Assembly: GCF_026213295.1 (NCBI RefSeq)
Contig: NC_079423.1
Location: 14,429,472-14,493,471, forward strand
Direction: 5' to 3'
Origin: Gadus chalcogrammus
Taxonomy: Eukaryota > Chordata > Actinopteri > Gadiformes > Gadidae
Length of the DNA: 64,000 nt
Below are positions 1 through 28,407 of the stretch, in pieces. Made by a program: the position numbers and the translations under genes. Position 1 is the first letter of the stretch. Each line of letters starts with the position of its first letter. The notes under the pieces are model-generated. The model was not told where the DNA came from. It worked only from the letters and a program-made list of their open reading frames with translations, and ran no database searches.

Positions 1-843
1 TGTGTGTGCCAATAACATACATGCATGAGCACGCACACACACAGACACACACATATCACAGTGTGTGCGTGCGTGTGCGTGCGTGCGTGCGTGCGTGCCC
101 TTCACATCACCGGTACAAATCAGAGCAGTGTGTTGCTTAAACAAATGTCAACAGAAACAACACCATTGCGAAAGGCACCCAGAGGCGCATGCTCGCACAC
201 CCACACCCACCCTCAGTGAGGCTATCGCCAGTCAGGCGGAGCCTGGGTCGGTCATGAGACGCACAGGCAGAACCATCCAGAAGTCAAACCCCTTGACTGG
301 TGACTCAGGTTCACCGGAGATGGGGCTTTTGGCGAGGTGGACTCACGCAAACACACACGCTTCCCTGAACACACAGGACACAGCGCACCTCCATGGAAAC
401 GGCCTCACGTCACCCATACACAAAACTAAAAGCAACTGGTTCCAAAGACCGGCCGACATATCTATAACATGGCATTACAGCCGACGGCGACAATCCCGAT
501 GAATGAATGAATAATAAACATGCAGCCGAAAGAAAAGAGCGAATAGAAGAGTGAGAAGGAAGAGCCAAGTGGCGGTTAATGGCGTAGGAGGGAGCGAGAA
601 TGAGACAGAATGGGGTTAGAGCAAGAGAACAAGAAGCGGTGAGAAGACGGTGATGGCACCGTTGTTCTCTCCTCACACCTCACAGAGGTAGAGATGTGCA
701 CACCCTGAGATTTGTCACACGTTTTGTGTTATTTATTTTTTCTCTTTCCCGTCGCATATCCAGGACGTGCATCCTGCACTTAAGCTGTGAGCTGGAGGGC
801 GGAGGAGGGGGGTGAAGGAGCAGAGCAGGAAAATGCACCACTG

Positions 844-1063
<220 letters not shown>

Positions 1064-1152
1064 TTTCTTGGGGTAAACGGTGCCCTCAGAGAGATTGAAT
1101 GGATATGGTTCCCTAGGGGTCATCAAAGAACCAAAAGGGATTGCTTGTTGAC

Positions 1153-1154
<2 letters not shown>

Positions 1155-1212
<58 letters not shown>

Positions 1213-1359
1213 CACACACACCTCAAAGAGCCCCAGTGCACAGGAAATGCTACCCCTATTTTCTCCCCTCCACAGTGCCCCCCCCCCCCCCCCTCTCTCT
1301 CTCTGAAGTAGCTGTGCAGGAATCTGTTAAATATGCACGTGCGCACCAACACAGACAAG

Positions 1360-1394
<35 letters not shown>
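1155..1394. repeat. (CA)n tracts with C/CT runs
   Basis: (CA)n at 1155-1222, C14 with CT repeats near 1276-1304 and (AC)n at 1363-1394. Confidence 0.95.
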
Positions 1395-1397
<3 letters not shown>

Positions 1398-1731
1398 AAG
1401 TGCTGCAGCGCATACATACACTCATACACTGCAGTTGAGACACATCTCCTTTCAGGGGGGGTTAAGTAGGAGAGTGGCCCGTTTATTGCCTGACGACAAT
1501 CCATTTAAATAGGCCATTATCACTGTTAGCATGTTAGCATCATGAGGCTACCGGCTCGGGCAGTTATTGGTATTTCTCTTTTTCTTCTCTTTAGTGGGAG
1601 AGAGAGAGAGGGGGGAGAGAGAGAGGGAGAGAGGAGGGGTTACTGAGAAAGCCCCTTCGGTCAAGATGGCATCTATTATTCCTTTGTTCCCCGGCAACTT
1701 CTGGAGGGAACAGAGCTCGTGGGGAGGGGGG

Positions 1732-1734
<3 letters not shown>

Positions 1735-1797
<63 letters not shown>
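1735..1797. repeat. (GA)n microsatellite
   Basis: About 30 GA units, with further GA-rich sequence at 1601-1632 and 1800-1812. Confidence 0.97.
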
Positions 1798-1800
<3 letters not shown>

Positions 1801-1969
1801 GAGAGAGAGAGAAGAGGGTAGAACGTAGTTCCATTAAAGACAGTTAGAGTGTATGTTTGAAGTGAAAGGAGGAGAGGGGAATGGAAGGACAGGAGGTCAA
1901 GCAAGAACGAGAGCGGGCGAGAAATATGGACAGTGGACACTTCCAATTCCAATAACACGCATGCATGAG

Positions 1970-2038
1970 CACGCAGACACACACACAGACACACCACACA
2001 CACATACCAACACACACACGCACGCGCGCGCGCACACT
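1970..2038. repeat. CA/CG alternating purine-pyrimidine tract
   Basis: Mixed (CA)n ending in a (CG)n run; potentially Z-DNA forming. Confidence 0.85.
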
Positions 2039-2074
2039 GAGCAAGGCTCAGATTTCTCGCAAGGCCTGGTACAG

Positions 2075-2230
2075 TAGAGCTCCGCCCCCCTCCTGAGCTC
2101 TGGTTACATAACTCCGCCTCCCCGACTGCACGGCAGTCTCTCTCCGCCCTGGCGGCAGCGGCAGCAGCAGCACGACCAGAGGACCGGCACACATCCACCC
2201 ATTACCATTGGACCAGGGCTGACTGATTCC
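2075..2230. other. GC-rich patch with GC boxes and a CCAAT motif
   Basis: TCCGCCCCCC, CTCCGCCTCC and TCTCCGCCCTGGCGG, a CAG/CGG-rich run and ACCATTGG. It looks promoter-like inside an rnf13 intron (or downstream sequence). No start codon, exon or orientation can be fixed. Confidence 0.3.
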
Positions 2231-2865
2231 AGGTCAGCCGAGCTCTGAACGCCAGCCGTGTATTAAGCCTACCTGCTCTGTTGAATAAACATGGCGTCAG
2301 TGTTTTTGTTAGAACGCCTGGTGTTTACCCCTAGGGGTCAGGGCGGGGTCAGGACATGTGCAGGACAGCTGGGGGGTGGGGCGGGGGGGGGGGGAGTTAA
2401 AGCTGAGTGATATTGACACAGCCAAGAATAACAATTATGTGGTAATCAAATCAGCGGAATTGGTGTGGTATGTCATTGATATATGAGCCGGCTCTGTGCG
2501 TCGCTCCGAATGGAGGACAAAAAAAAAGGATTCACAATAGGGCTCATAAGGACGGCAAAGCATTGCTTGTGTTTGTTGGAAACATTGTTCTCCAGAGAAA
2601 ACGGTTCCAGAGGATGAAGCTGTTGGCTTCACGTCGGCGGGGGTGGTGTGTGCTAGACGTGGGTGTTGACATGTATGTTTATACAGGTTTTATGTACATA
2701 TTTATATTTAATCGCTAAAATACCCAAACACTGCTCACTTGCAGTCCCCCTCTGTAATCCTGCCTCTCTCTCTCTCTCTCTCCCTCATTCTTTCCATTGT
2801 GACGTGCACGAGTCCCAGACATTCTGTATACCTGCCCTCCTGTTTACTCTAGAGAGCATAAAAAA

Positions 2866-2912
<47 letters not shown>

Positions 2913-2956
2913 CCTCTCTCTCTCCCTCTCTCCCTCTCTCTCTCTCTCTCCCTCTC
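2866..2956. repeat. (CT)n imperfect microsatellite
   Basis: Interrupted CT/CCCT repeats, with a smaller one at 2763-2783. Confidence 0.95.
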
Positions 2957-3160
2957 TTTAAATCCCTTTGCCTTTCTTACCCTCCCCCATACTCGCATCT
3001 TTCCTCATATCAAATACACTCAACAGCATCGAACACATCCCACACAGAGAGTCAACCACAGGGTGATGGGCAGCTTGGAGTGAAAGTCAACAGCCCCTTG
3101 TGAAAACAAGGGTCAACACCGAAGGGGTGCGACACTGGATGTGGGCGCACTGCAACCTAC

Positions 3161-12286
<9,126 letters not shown>

Positions 12287-12298
12287 CTTGGCATCACT

Positions 12299-13860
12299 CT
12301 GTGGAACTGCTTTACCTCCCCGACACACTCACACAGGTCAGCAGAGAGTGCCTGGGGTCACACCTGTGAGAGATGGGCAGGTGGAAATCCTTTATTTACA
12401 CCACTAGAAACATGGATGCAACACTATGGCATTCCATGGGGATTATTCTGATGATTATTACGCAGGTAATGGTATTAGCCTAACAAACGGTTGTGTTTGG
12501 GGAACATGTTTGTGTCATGGTCCCCTGGATAGTATTGAGAGCGGAAAAATAAGTGCTACGTTCACTTACATTTCCTTAAAAAGTATTCAGGCTAGAAAAC
12601 AATATTAGTAACCCTATTACACAAAAGAGAAGTAGTCGTCCAACCATTATAAACTATGGGTTTATTATCAAACCTGTCCACTGTCCAGATAGAGCATTGC
12701 TAGCATGGACAGATGTCCTAAGAACATATTATGAACATATAGGACATCTATGTGTTCAATTATATAGAGAAAAACTAATGGTTTCAATCCAGCACACTCA
12801 ACAAGTTGCACTGTATCGGATATGCTCACTTTAGTTCCCAAAGAATAACAATATGCAATTGCATAACTTAACTATCGATAACGATCTCCAAATAGCGACA
12901 GTATTAGAATACCAGAATACAGTGTTAGAAGCAGAAACAGTGAATGTTAATACTCAATGACGTTGATGGTTATTTAAAGGTATACATTCATTTCTGAGTC
13001 AGATCATTATTATATCTGACTACACCACAATACCCTGAACAGAGATTTGGGCAAGGCCTTATCGTCGGGGTAATAGGCCAACATCAGTTAATGGGGGTAG
13101 CAATTCCCTTAGCTTAACATAAATACAGAATCAACCAACCAAGTAATAATATGATTCAAAGGTTAATAATAATTATAATAATAATAAAAAACTACATTTA
13201 ATATTATAATCATAAACAATAAAGATAAGATGGGAGGCTGTGTCGATTCAATTTGAAAGCACTTAAGAAACTAATTGGGGAAATCGCAAGAAATGGGAAG
13301 TAAAAGCAATGTTAGCGATCCTCATTGCAGCTGGAGAGAGATTTTTCTATTATGACAACCAGCTTACGAAACTAGGCAGGGTTCAATATATTAAACCAGC
13401 TCGTTTGAGGGCTGTATACACCACCTTGCATTCTGTATCGTGCCGACACGCAATAATTAAGCAAATGACCAGTGAAGAGCATGGTCATCTATGTGAAATA
13501 CAGTCCAATGAATCTCACTGACACATATAACAAGACTAGTAAACCGCTTAAGACTTTGGAAACCGCTATGTAACCGAATAAGATCGAGGTCATACGCATG
13601 ACAGGACATATGATGGTAGCTTCACGGGGCCTCTGGTAGAAGCACGCCGTGTCTTGGTGTGGCAGACCAGCTATCCATCAGCAGCGTTAGCATGTTGCTA
13701 GGCCAACTAGCTGGCTCGACGTAGATCCTTACCTTTCAATGTTTCAGGAGGTGTGTCTTTTCTATAGAATAAGATACCCGTGTGTACATAACAGGCTGTA
13801 GCTACGTGTGGGTAATACAGTGCACAATCAAGATGATATGTGATAACTTCATTCCGTTTA
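12299..13860 (-). other. probable rnf13 intron in the 5' UTR
   Basis: AT-rich, with no coding exon recognised. Bounded by a candidate donor (minus strand, near 13860) and an acceptor next to the first coding exon. Confidence 0.5.
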
Positions 13861-14000
13861 CCAGGCAGGCCCGTACGCCGGAGAATGTCAACAATAATCC
13901 GCTCGCTAGATTTTTCGTGTAGGGATGCGAACTTCCGCCATCACACACGCCTCGAGCCAAATACAGATTTTCCATTGGTCAGTTTGCCTGTCAGTTATTT
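13861..14000 (-). promoter_or_regulatory. candidate rnf13 promoter and non-coding first exon
   Basis: Read on the minus strand, this stretch has CACGTG (E-box, about 14034-14039, just upstream), then GTGATGGCGGAAGTTCG (an ETS-type GGAAG core), and ends at CCTG|GTAAACGG near 13861, a plausible donor. Together with the acceptor 12 nt before the rnf13 ATG, this suggests a non-coding exon 1 spliced to 12298. The transcription start is not fixed by the sequence. Confidence 0.4.
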
Positions 14001-14586
14001 CCAGTACGTAATGTCCCAGACGTAAACATATCCACGTGATGGCAACAATCTTCTGCTGCTATCTCCAGTCAGGAATTTACTGTATAAATAACGAAAGCTA
14101 TTTCAACAAACAATTACTTCATTGCATTTTTTTCTTGAACCCCCAAGTTAACGAGAATAAAATTAAGATGGTTTATACAAAAAAGCCTTTAACTCATTGC
14201 ATTAGAAATAAACGTGGGCTATACTTTAGCACCCTCTAGAGGGGCTAAAGCTATTGATTTGTTGTATTTCAATTCCTTATGTATTATGGCCCAATTGTAT
14301 CTAGTGCTAGACTGTTAAACTGTATGGCAAAACTGTGTGGTCTACCAAACATATAACCCAAATCTAAATAATGTTGATTAAAATAATCTTTATCCAACAG
14401 GAAAAAGTAAGGTGCATCAAGTTCACAGCCCAGTGCAAATTCAAAATGGGAAGATACAAAAAAAGAATACGCATCCAGCCTGTTCTTTATTTATGATAGA
14501 GGGTCTTCCTCCCAGCAACCCACCCTACACTGATGCCACCCTACACTGACGCCGGCCCCCCCTTATGCAACGGCCCAGCCCCTCAC

Positions 14587-14594
14587 TTTATATA
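14587..14594 (+). promoter_or_regulatory. possible TATA-like element of ankub1
   Basis: TTTATATA lies about 95 bp upstream of the ankub1 start codon in a C-rich stretch. It fits a TATA box for a short 5' UTR, but AT-rich octamers are common; support is position only. Confidence 0.3.
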
Positions 14595-14685
14595 CCTCAC
14601 TCACACTGCTCTGTCTGACCAGAACACCAGCGAAGGGAAAGGGGAAGGAGGCAGCGGGGTCCTCACCACTGGATGGCTGTCAGAC

Positions 14686-14775
14686 ATGAAGATCTTCGTC
14701 TCCTATGAAGACTTCAGGGAGCCCTTCCACGTCTCCGCGGACCAGACTGTGGGGGTCGTTAAGCAGATGGTGACG
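14686..14775 (+). CDS. ankub1: ankub1 exon 1 (start of ubiquitin-like domain)
   Basis: This exon has 30 codons, MKIFVSYEDFREPF to VVKQMVT, with donor ACG|GTAGTA. The reading frame stays open upstream to 14533, but the family begins at M-(K/R)-I-F, so this Met is chosen. Ending at ACG rather than the nearby ATG|GTGACG keeps the length equal to other ANKUB1 proteins. Confidence 0.9.
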
Positions 14776-15860
14776 GTAGTAAAAGTTCTGAATTGGGGTC
14801 TCTTCTGGGAGCTTCTTTGTCAGGTTATTTGACTGATTTCCATCAAACACCAAAAAATCGTTGGCGAGCAGTATAGAGAAAGATGAAGGGAAACTAGTAG
14901 ACTACTAAGAAATTGAAATGCCTATGCGTAGTAATATACCATTATGCATATCTGCATATCTTAAAGAGTTTCACATATTTGAAAATGTCATCGGTGTTCG
15001 TCTTATCTTTTATTTCTAGAAATACTTTCTTTTGCAATTAGCCAATGACAAGGATGTCCAGCAAGAGCTGGAGTTAAGTTACGCTGGTGCATCTCTGCAG
15101 GATGGCTGGGTCCTGGGCGACGTGGGGGTCAGTCCTGGAGCTGTCCTCCGGTGCCTCATTAAGGTATTTATCACTGTAAGAATATAGAGTTAATTAATGT
15201 ACTTTTCAACAGATAGTGAGAATCAAATCTTGTTGAAAGACACGGGTCGGTTTATAATGGTTTTGTTTGACGATACAGTCGAATTGTGGTAGAAAAAAGA
15301 CTAAAGCACATTCTGAATTCATCAAATGTTTAGCAAGAGGACTTGTTTGTGTTAATTATAGGTCAATTAATATTGGTCTAAATGACAGTGGGACAACAAG
15401 TTATATCATTGTTTAGCTTCAAAAATAGTTAATTTCAAAGTTAGTTTTTAATACATTGTAAACAAATATTTAAGAAAAAACCTACACTTTTATGTATGCT
15501 CATTATTTTATTGTTGTTAATGCTTACCCTTGGTCTTAAAGAATAATGTTGTTTCATAAAACATGGGTTACTGCACATTATTTAATTATTCTGCAATAGC
15601 AATAAGATTAATGTGTGGAAAATGATGGCCTCTGACCCACGCACAGCAAGGTTAAGCCACACCTCGATATGAACACTATGTTCCCAACAGAGAAACGGCT
15701 TTCAAAGGAATGGGTTTATGAGTGTTAGTCTTCAGTTTATCCTGTTGACGCCTTGTGTTGCAAGAGTCATTCAAAGACAAAAAGACCCCGGTTTAAACTA
15801 TCAGACAGATGCCAAGACTGTCACTAGGCAACTTTGCATAAGAAATCACATACACACAAG

Positions 15861-15949
<89 letters not shown>

Positions 15950-18331
15950 CTGAAGGTATTTATTGTCCTCCAAACTTTACTACAGAGTAACAATAGCAGT
16001 GCTACATAAAGGCTAAAGCAACACATACCCATTGCATCGGTGTGCCAAAAGCAACATCTGCATATATGGGGAATCGGGAGACAGAGAGCAGCAATGTAAC
16101 CTTACCAATATTACCATAGGATATTAAAAAAAAGTCAGGAGCAAATGACAGACCCAAGCATGGGAATATAAATGTGAATGATTAAATAATATAAAAACAA
16201 TATTTTACATTATTATTATTAATATTTTGATATGACTCTCAGGAAAATCTTTCTATGAACTGATGTTATTCTTGAACTCATGTTATACCGAAAAAAGCTG
16301 AATAATAATTGTCTGTTTAAGTGCTTTTAATGTGTTGTTAAATCACTCTGGATGATAGAGGTCAAGAAAAAACGTTGTTACTGTAATCAGACACTCTGTG
16401 AAGATTAATTTGTGTAAGCTTATTATTTCACAATGCAACCTTTCTAATGGCTAAACACATTTTTGTGCTTTGTCTTGCTTTTTTTTCAGAACAAACCACC
16501 ACCTGCGATACAGGTGTTCAATGTAGTGACGCAGGAGACATTCTCCGTTATAGAACCTACACCCCTTTTGAGTACCACGGTAGCCAGGCTCAAAACAATC
16601 ATCTCCCTGCATGTGGGCCTACCAGTCAGCACCTTCAGACTGAGTACGGCTCTCGGAGTTGAACTCTATGACTGCAACCTACTGAGCGACTATGACATAG
16701 AATTGGGTAGGCTGACATTTCACCACACGTCCTCCTCTTATGAATGTTTGACACCTTGTGATTTAAAGTCATTGTTATATTGCGCACTCTACAGACTTGA
16801 AGGTGTCATACACAAATACTAGTTTGTTATCATAAAGTGCATTATTTCACTATTTGTCTATAACAGTCTTTGTTGTGCTTCTAGACCAATTGTTTTAAAA
16901 ATGACAATGAACGTTTCAATATTTTTTTCTGCATGTTCCGTTCGTATAGACTGCAACAGTTTCTGCTTTTTCTAAAGGGAGTACTCTTCAATTGGACACA
17001 TGGGACGGGTGGGTGGAGTTCATTCAGGGCTGTGTTCGAGGACACATATTGGCAATCCAATGCCACCTGTCAAAAGAGAAGGCAGTGATGAGGTATGATG
17101 CTAACACATGGTTTGTGTCAATAACAGCCTACTCCGGTGTACTTTAATGTCAAATATATACAAAGAGCTGTGGTATGGGTTTCAATCACTCAGCGAGTCA
17201 AGCGAGATCAATATTTTGCTGCTATTGCAGGTTTCAACTGCGGGTGGCGCTCTCCATCGCTGCCTTCATGGGCCACCTGGAGCTAGCGGACTGGCTTCTA
17301 CAGAGGAGGGCGCGCCCCGAGCGACCAGTAGGGGTCCATCCGTATCGTCTGTGGTGCCACAAAACTTCTCACCAAGACAGCAGCAAATGCCCCATCCACA
17401 TAGCCGCAGAGCGCGGTCAGCTTCTCATCCTCAAACTCTTTGTCAGCAACAACCCTGTGACCTTGGCCACTAGAGACCGTTGTGGCCGCTGCCCCTTGCA
17501 GATCGCCCTCCAGCACCGTCACAAAATGTGTGTGTGCTACATAGTCAGCAAGCTCTACTCGGTGATGTCTCTTCCAAAGTTGTGTGTGTCCATGCGTGTC
17601 TACCTTCAGATCAAAGCCTGGGTGAAGGTAGGACAAACAAAAGCAGCATTCAAGAGAGCGCATGCAACCAGGGCTTCGATTAAATCCAGGGCCGGAGACA
17701 CAGTGCTGGTGGATGGCTTCACAGAGTCGAAAATGTCATCCAAACCTGTTAGAGATGAGACCAAAGTACCCAGAAAGATTGGAGCCAAGGTTTTGACGCC
17801 TCTCACGGGTTCACGTCTACTCTACGGACGGCCACTAGAGGGAGACAAACAGCAGCTGCAGAGCCTGTGTCCTGCCGACAACGCTGTGTCCAAGAAAATA
17901 CAGAGACAACGAATAAATTGTAGAAAGAGAGGTGTTGATGTCTTTTCAGGTGAAAGCAAGGATGACAGGGATAGAGATTCGCCGGGAGGCAGGGCATGGC
18001 TGCCACCCATCACATTTGGTACTAATCCAAGGCAGCTAAATCTCCAAGCGCAGGAAAAGCCCCTCATGCTTAATAACGCTCATGGAAGTGGCGACCGCAC
18101 CCACAAGGAAAATGCCGTTTACTGGCTGGCCATTTCCAGGTCTGTCTATTACGAATACATTATATATGTTTTTCTTTTGTATACAATAATATCGCTAGGC
18201 CTATACATTTTGTATTTGCGTGTAACATGTATTTTTCTCTGTGATGAAGTACATTTACAGAGAAATCCTGGCTGCAGCAGCTAGGCGTGGCTCGTTCCCT
18301 GGCCCGAAGGTGTGTCCAGAGAATGGACTAG
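14686..18331 (+). CDS. ankub1: ankub1: ankyrin-repeat and ubiquitin-like-domain protein (complete)
   Basis: Six exons join without a frame break: 14686-14775, 15020-15163, 16490-16706, 16978-17092, 17231-18139 and 18250-18331 (1557 nt, 518 aa). Residues 1-78 form a ubiquitin-like domain (MKIFVSYEDFREPFHVSADQ, then LELSYAGASLQDGW). A second beta-grasp-like segment and the block LDTWDGWVEF follow. Ankyrin-like helices occupy about 190-300 (VALSIAAFMGHLELADWLL; SKCPIHIAAERGQLLILKLF). After GDTVLVDGFTESKM comes a low-complexity tail, then the conserved C-terminal helix TEKSWLQQLGVARSLARR. The order and spacing match vertebrate ANKUB1, a protein of poorly known function. Two acceptors (exons 4 and 6) end in AAG. 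It is divergent from rnf13 and in tandem with ppp1r2. Confidence 0.93.
15020..15163 (+). CDS. ankub1: ankub1 exon 2
   Basis: This exon has 48 codons, KYFLLQLANDKDVQQELELS to LRCLIK, with acceptor TTTATTTCTAG and donor AAG|GTATTT. It finishes the ubiquitin-like fold. LELxYAGASLxDxW aligns with the ANKUB1 family. Confidence 0.92.
15863..15948. repeat. (TG)43 microsatellite
   Basis: Pure TG array in ankub1 intron 2. Confidence 0.99.
16490..16706 (+). CDS. ankub1: ankub1 exon 3
   Basis: The 217 nt end in phase 1. It begins NKPPPAIQVFNVVTQETFSV and contains GLPVSTFRLSTALGVELYDC, resembling ANKUB1 LRCGLPVS...GLEMYDCNTL. The acceptor is TTTTTTTTCAG and the donor TTGG|GTAGGC. Confidence 0.92.
16978..17092 (+). 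CDS. ankub1: ankub1 exon 4
   Basis: The 115 nt encode GSTLQLDTWDGWVEFIQGCV to HLSKEKAVM. The acceptor is GCTTTTTCTAAAG (AAG rather than CAG/TAG). It is the only choice that restores the conserved G-[ST]-T-L-x-L-D-x-W-D-G-W block in frame. The donor is AG|GTATGA. Confidence 0.88.
17231..18139 (+). CDS. ankub1: ankub1 exon 5 (ankyrin region and linker)
   Basis: This large 909-nt exon begins after GCTATTGCAG and ends at TTCCAG|GTCTGT. It encodes the ankyrin region, the VGVHPYRLWCH block, MRVYLQIKAW and GDTVLVDGFTESKMSSK. A basic and serine-rich linker with little conservation follows. The frame is open throughout. Confidence 0.92.
18250..18331 (+). CDS. ankub1: ankub1 exon 6 (C-terminus and stop)
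   Basis: The 82 nt encode TFTEKSWLQQLGVARSLARR, then CVQRMD and TAG at 18329-18331. The acceptor is inferred as TCTCTGTGATGAAG. The better-looking TTTACAG site 14 nt downstream would shift the frame and destroy the conserved C-terminal helix, so this assignment rests on protein conservation. Confidence 0.82.
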
Positions 18332-18433
18332 ACATTCACAGGAGGAAGAATTGTCCCCTCACTTTTTTTGTCACATGACGTTTGAAACTAAAGTGGCACT
18401 GTGACGCACAGCAAACCATAGACAAATTGTTCA

Positions 18434-18655
18434 TAAATAAAATATATGAAAAGGCTTTTAGAGACACGCCTACTGTTTTTTTCTTTAAAAACATTTTTGG
18501 GTTGTGTTGTAGTATTTTCCTATCCCTTATATGTTTTCAATTTTTGAAGCATGTTAATTTGGTGAATGCATAGACACTGCATGAAATGTTAGGCTACAAC
18601 TTTGTTTGACAGAGGTCAATAAGGACCTGCCATGTTTTACTTGAAATAAAATGAA
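18434..18655 (+). promoter_or_regulatory. ankub1 candidate polyadenylation signals
   Basis: An AATAAA lies within TTCATAAATAAAATATATG near 18436, about 100 nt after the stop. A second lies in GAAATAAAATGAATC near 18645. Both are on the ankub1 strand and precede the ppp1r2 promoter, giving a short 3' UTR. Confidence 0.5.
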
Positions 18656-18798
18656 TCAATATGTATACATTCGTAGTCTAAGAGTAATCTATCATTTTTT
18701 CTGCACACATGTATAAGGGTTCCCACTGTATTTTTGATTACAACAGTATTTTTGACCCGTCAAACATGGCGTATTTTACGATCCAATTTTTATTGACT

Positions 18799-18808
18799 TC
18801 TCGCGAGA
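18799..18808. promoter_or_regulatory. TCTCGCGAGA core-promoter palindrome of ppp1r2
   Basis: A perfect 10-bp TCTCGCGAGA lies 288 bp upstream of the ppp1r2 start, in a short CpG-containing stretch (GCGCGAAGG nearby). In vertebrates this motif drives housekeeping promoters and is bound in unmethylated form by BANP (Kaiso was proposed earlier). It fits the broad expression of PPP1R2. Confidence 0.75.
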
Positions 18809-19095
18809 TTGTTGGTCCAAGAAGACAGAGCCGCGCGAAGGTAGTGCCTTGCTTGGCGGTTGTATGCGTATGATGTGCGCACTGTCAATGTGTGCAGCAC
18901 AGGAATGATAGATTACTCTCAACTTTGTACAAGAGAGTAGAGTTATGAGGATGTGTGCATATAAAACGTAACTGGTCCTCGGTTTATGGTAGTCAAAACT
19001 GAATTAATCTATAAGGAATTGCGTTCTTCTAAGAAATTGCTACGAGACAATTTGCCTACTTTGAGAAAACCGGCGGCGGTCACACAGCGTGTGGA

Positions 19096-28407
<9,312 letters not shown>

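Larger units (their letters stand above)
18332..19095. other. ankub1-ppp1r2 intergenic region
   Basis: Only 764 bp separate the ankub1 stop and the ppp1r2 start. It holds the ankub1 poly(A) signals and the ppp1r2 promoter. Confidence 0.85.

Noticed and set aside
14533..14685. Upstream extension of the ankub1 reading frame
   Set aside because: The family starts at MKIF/MRIF, and the extension is low in conservation-like features and lies over the candidate promoter.
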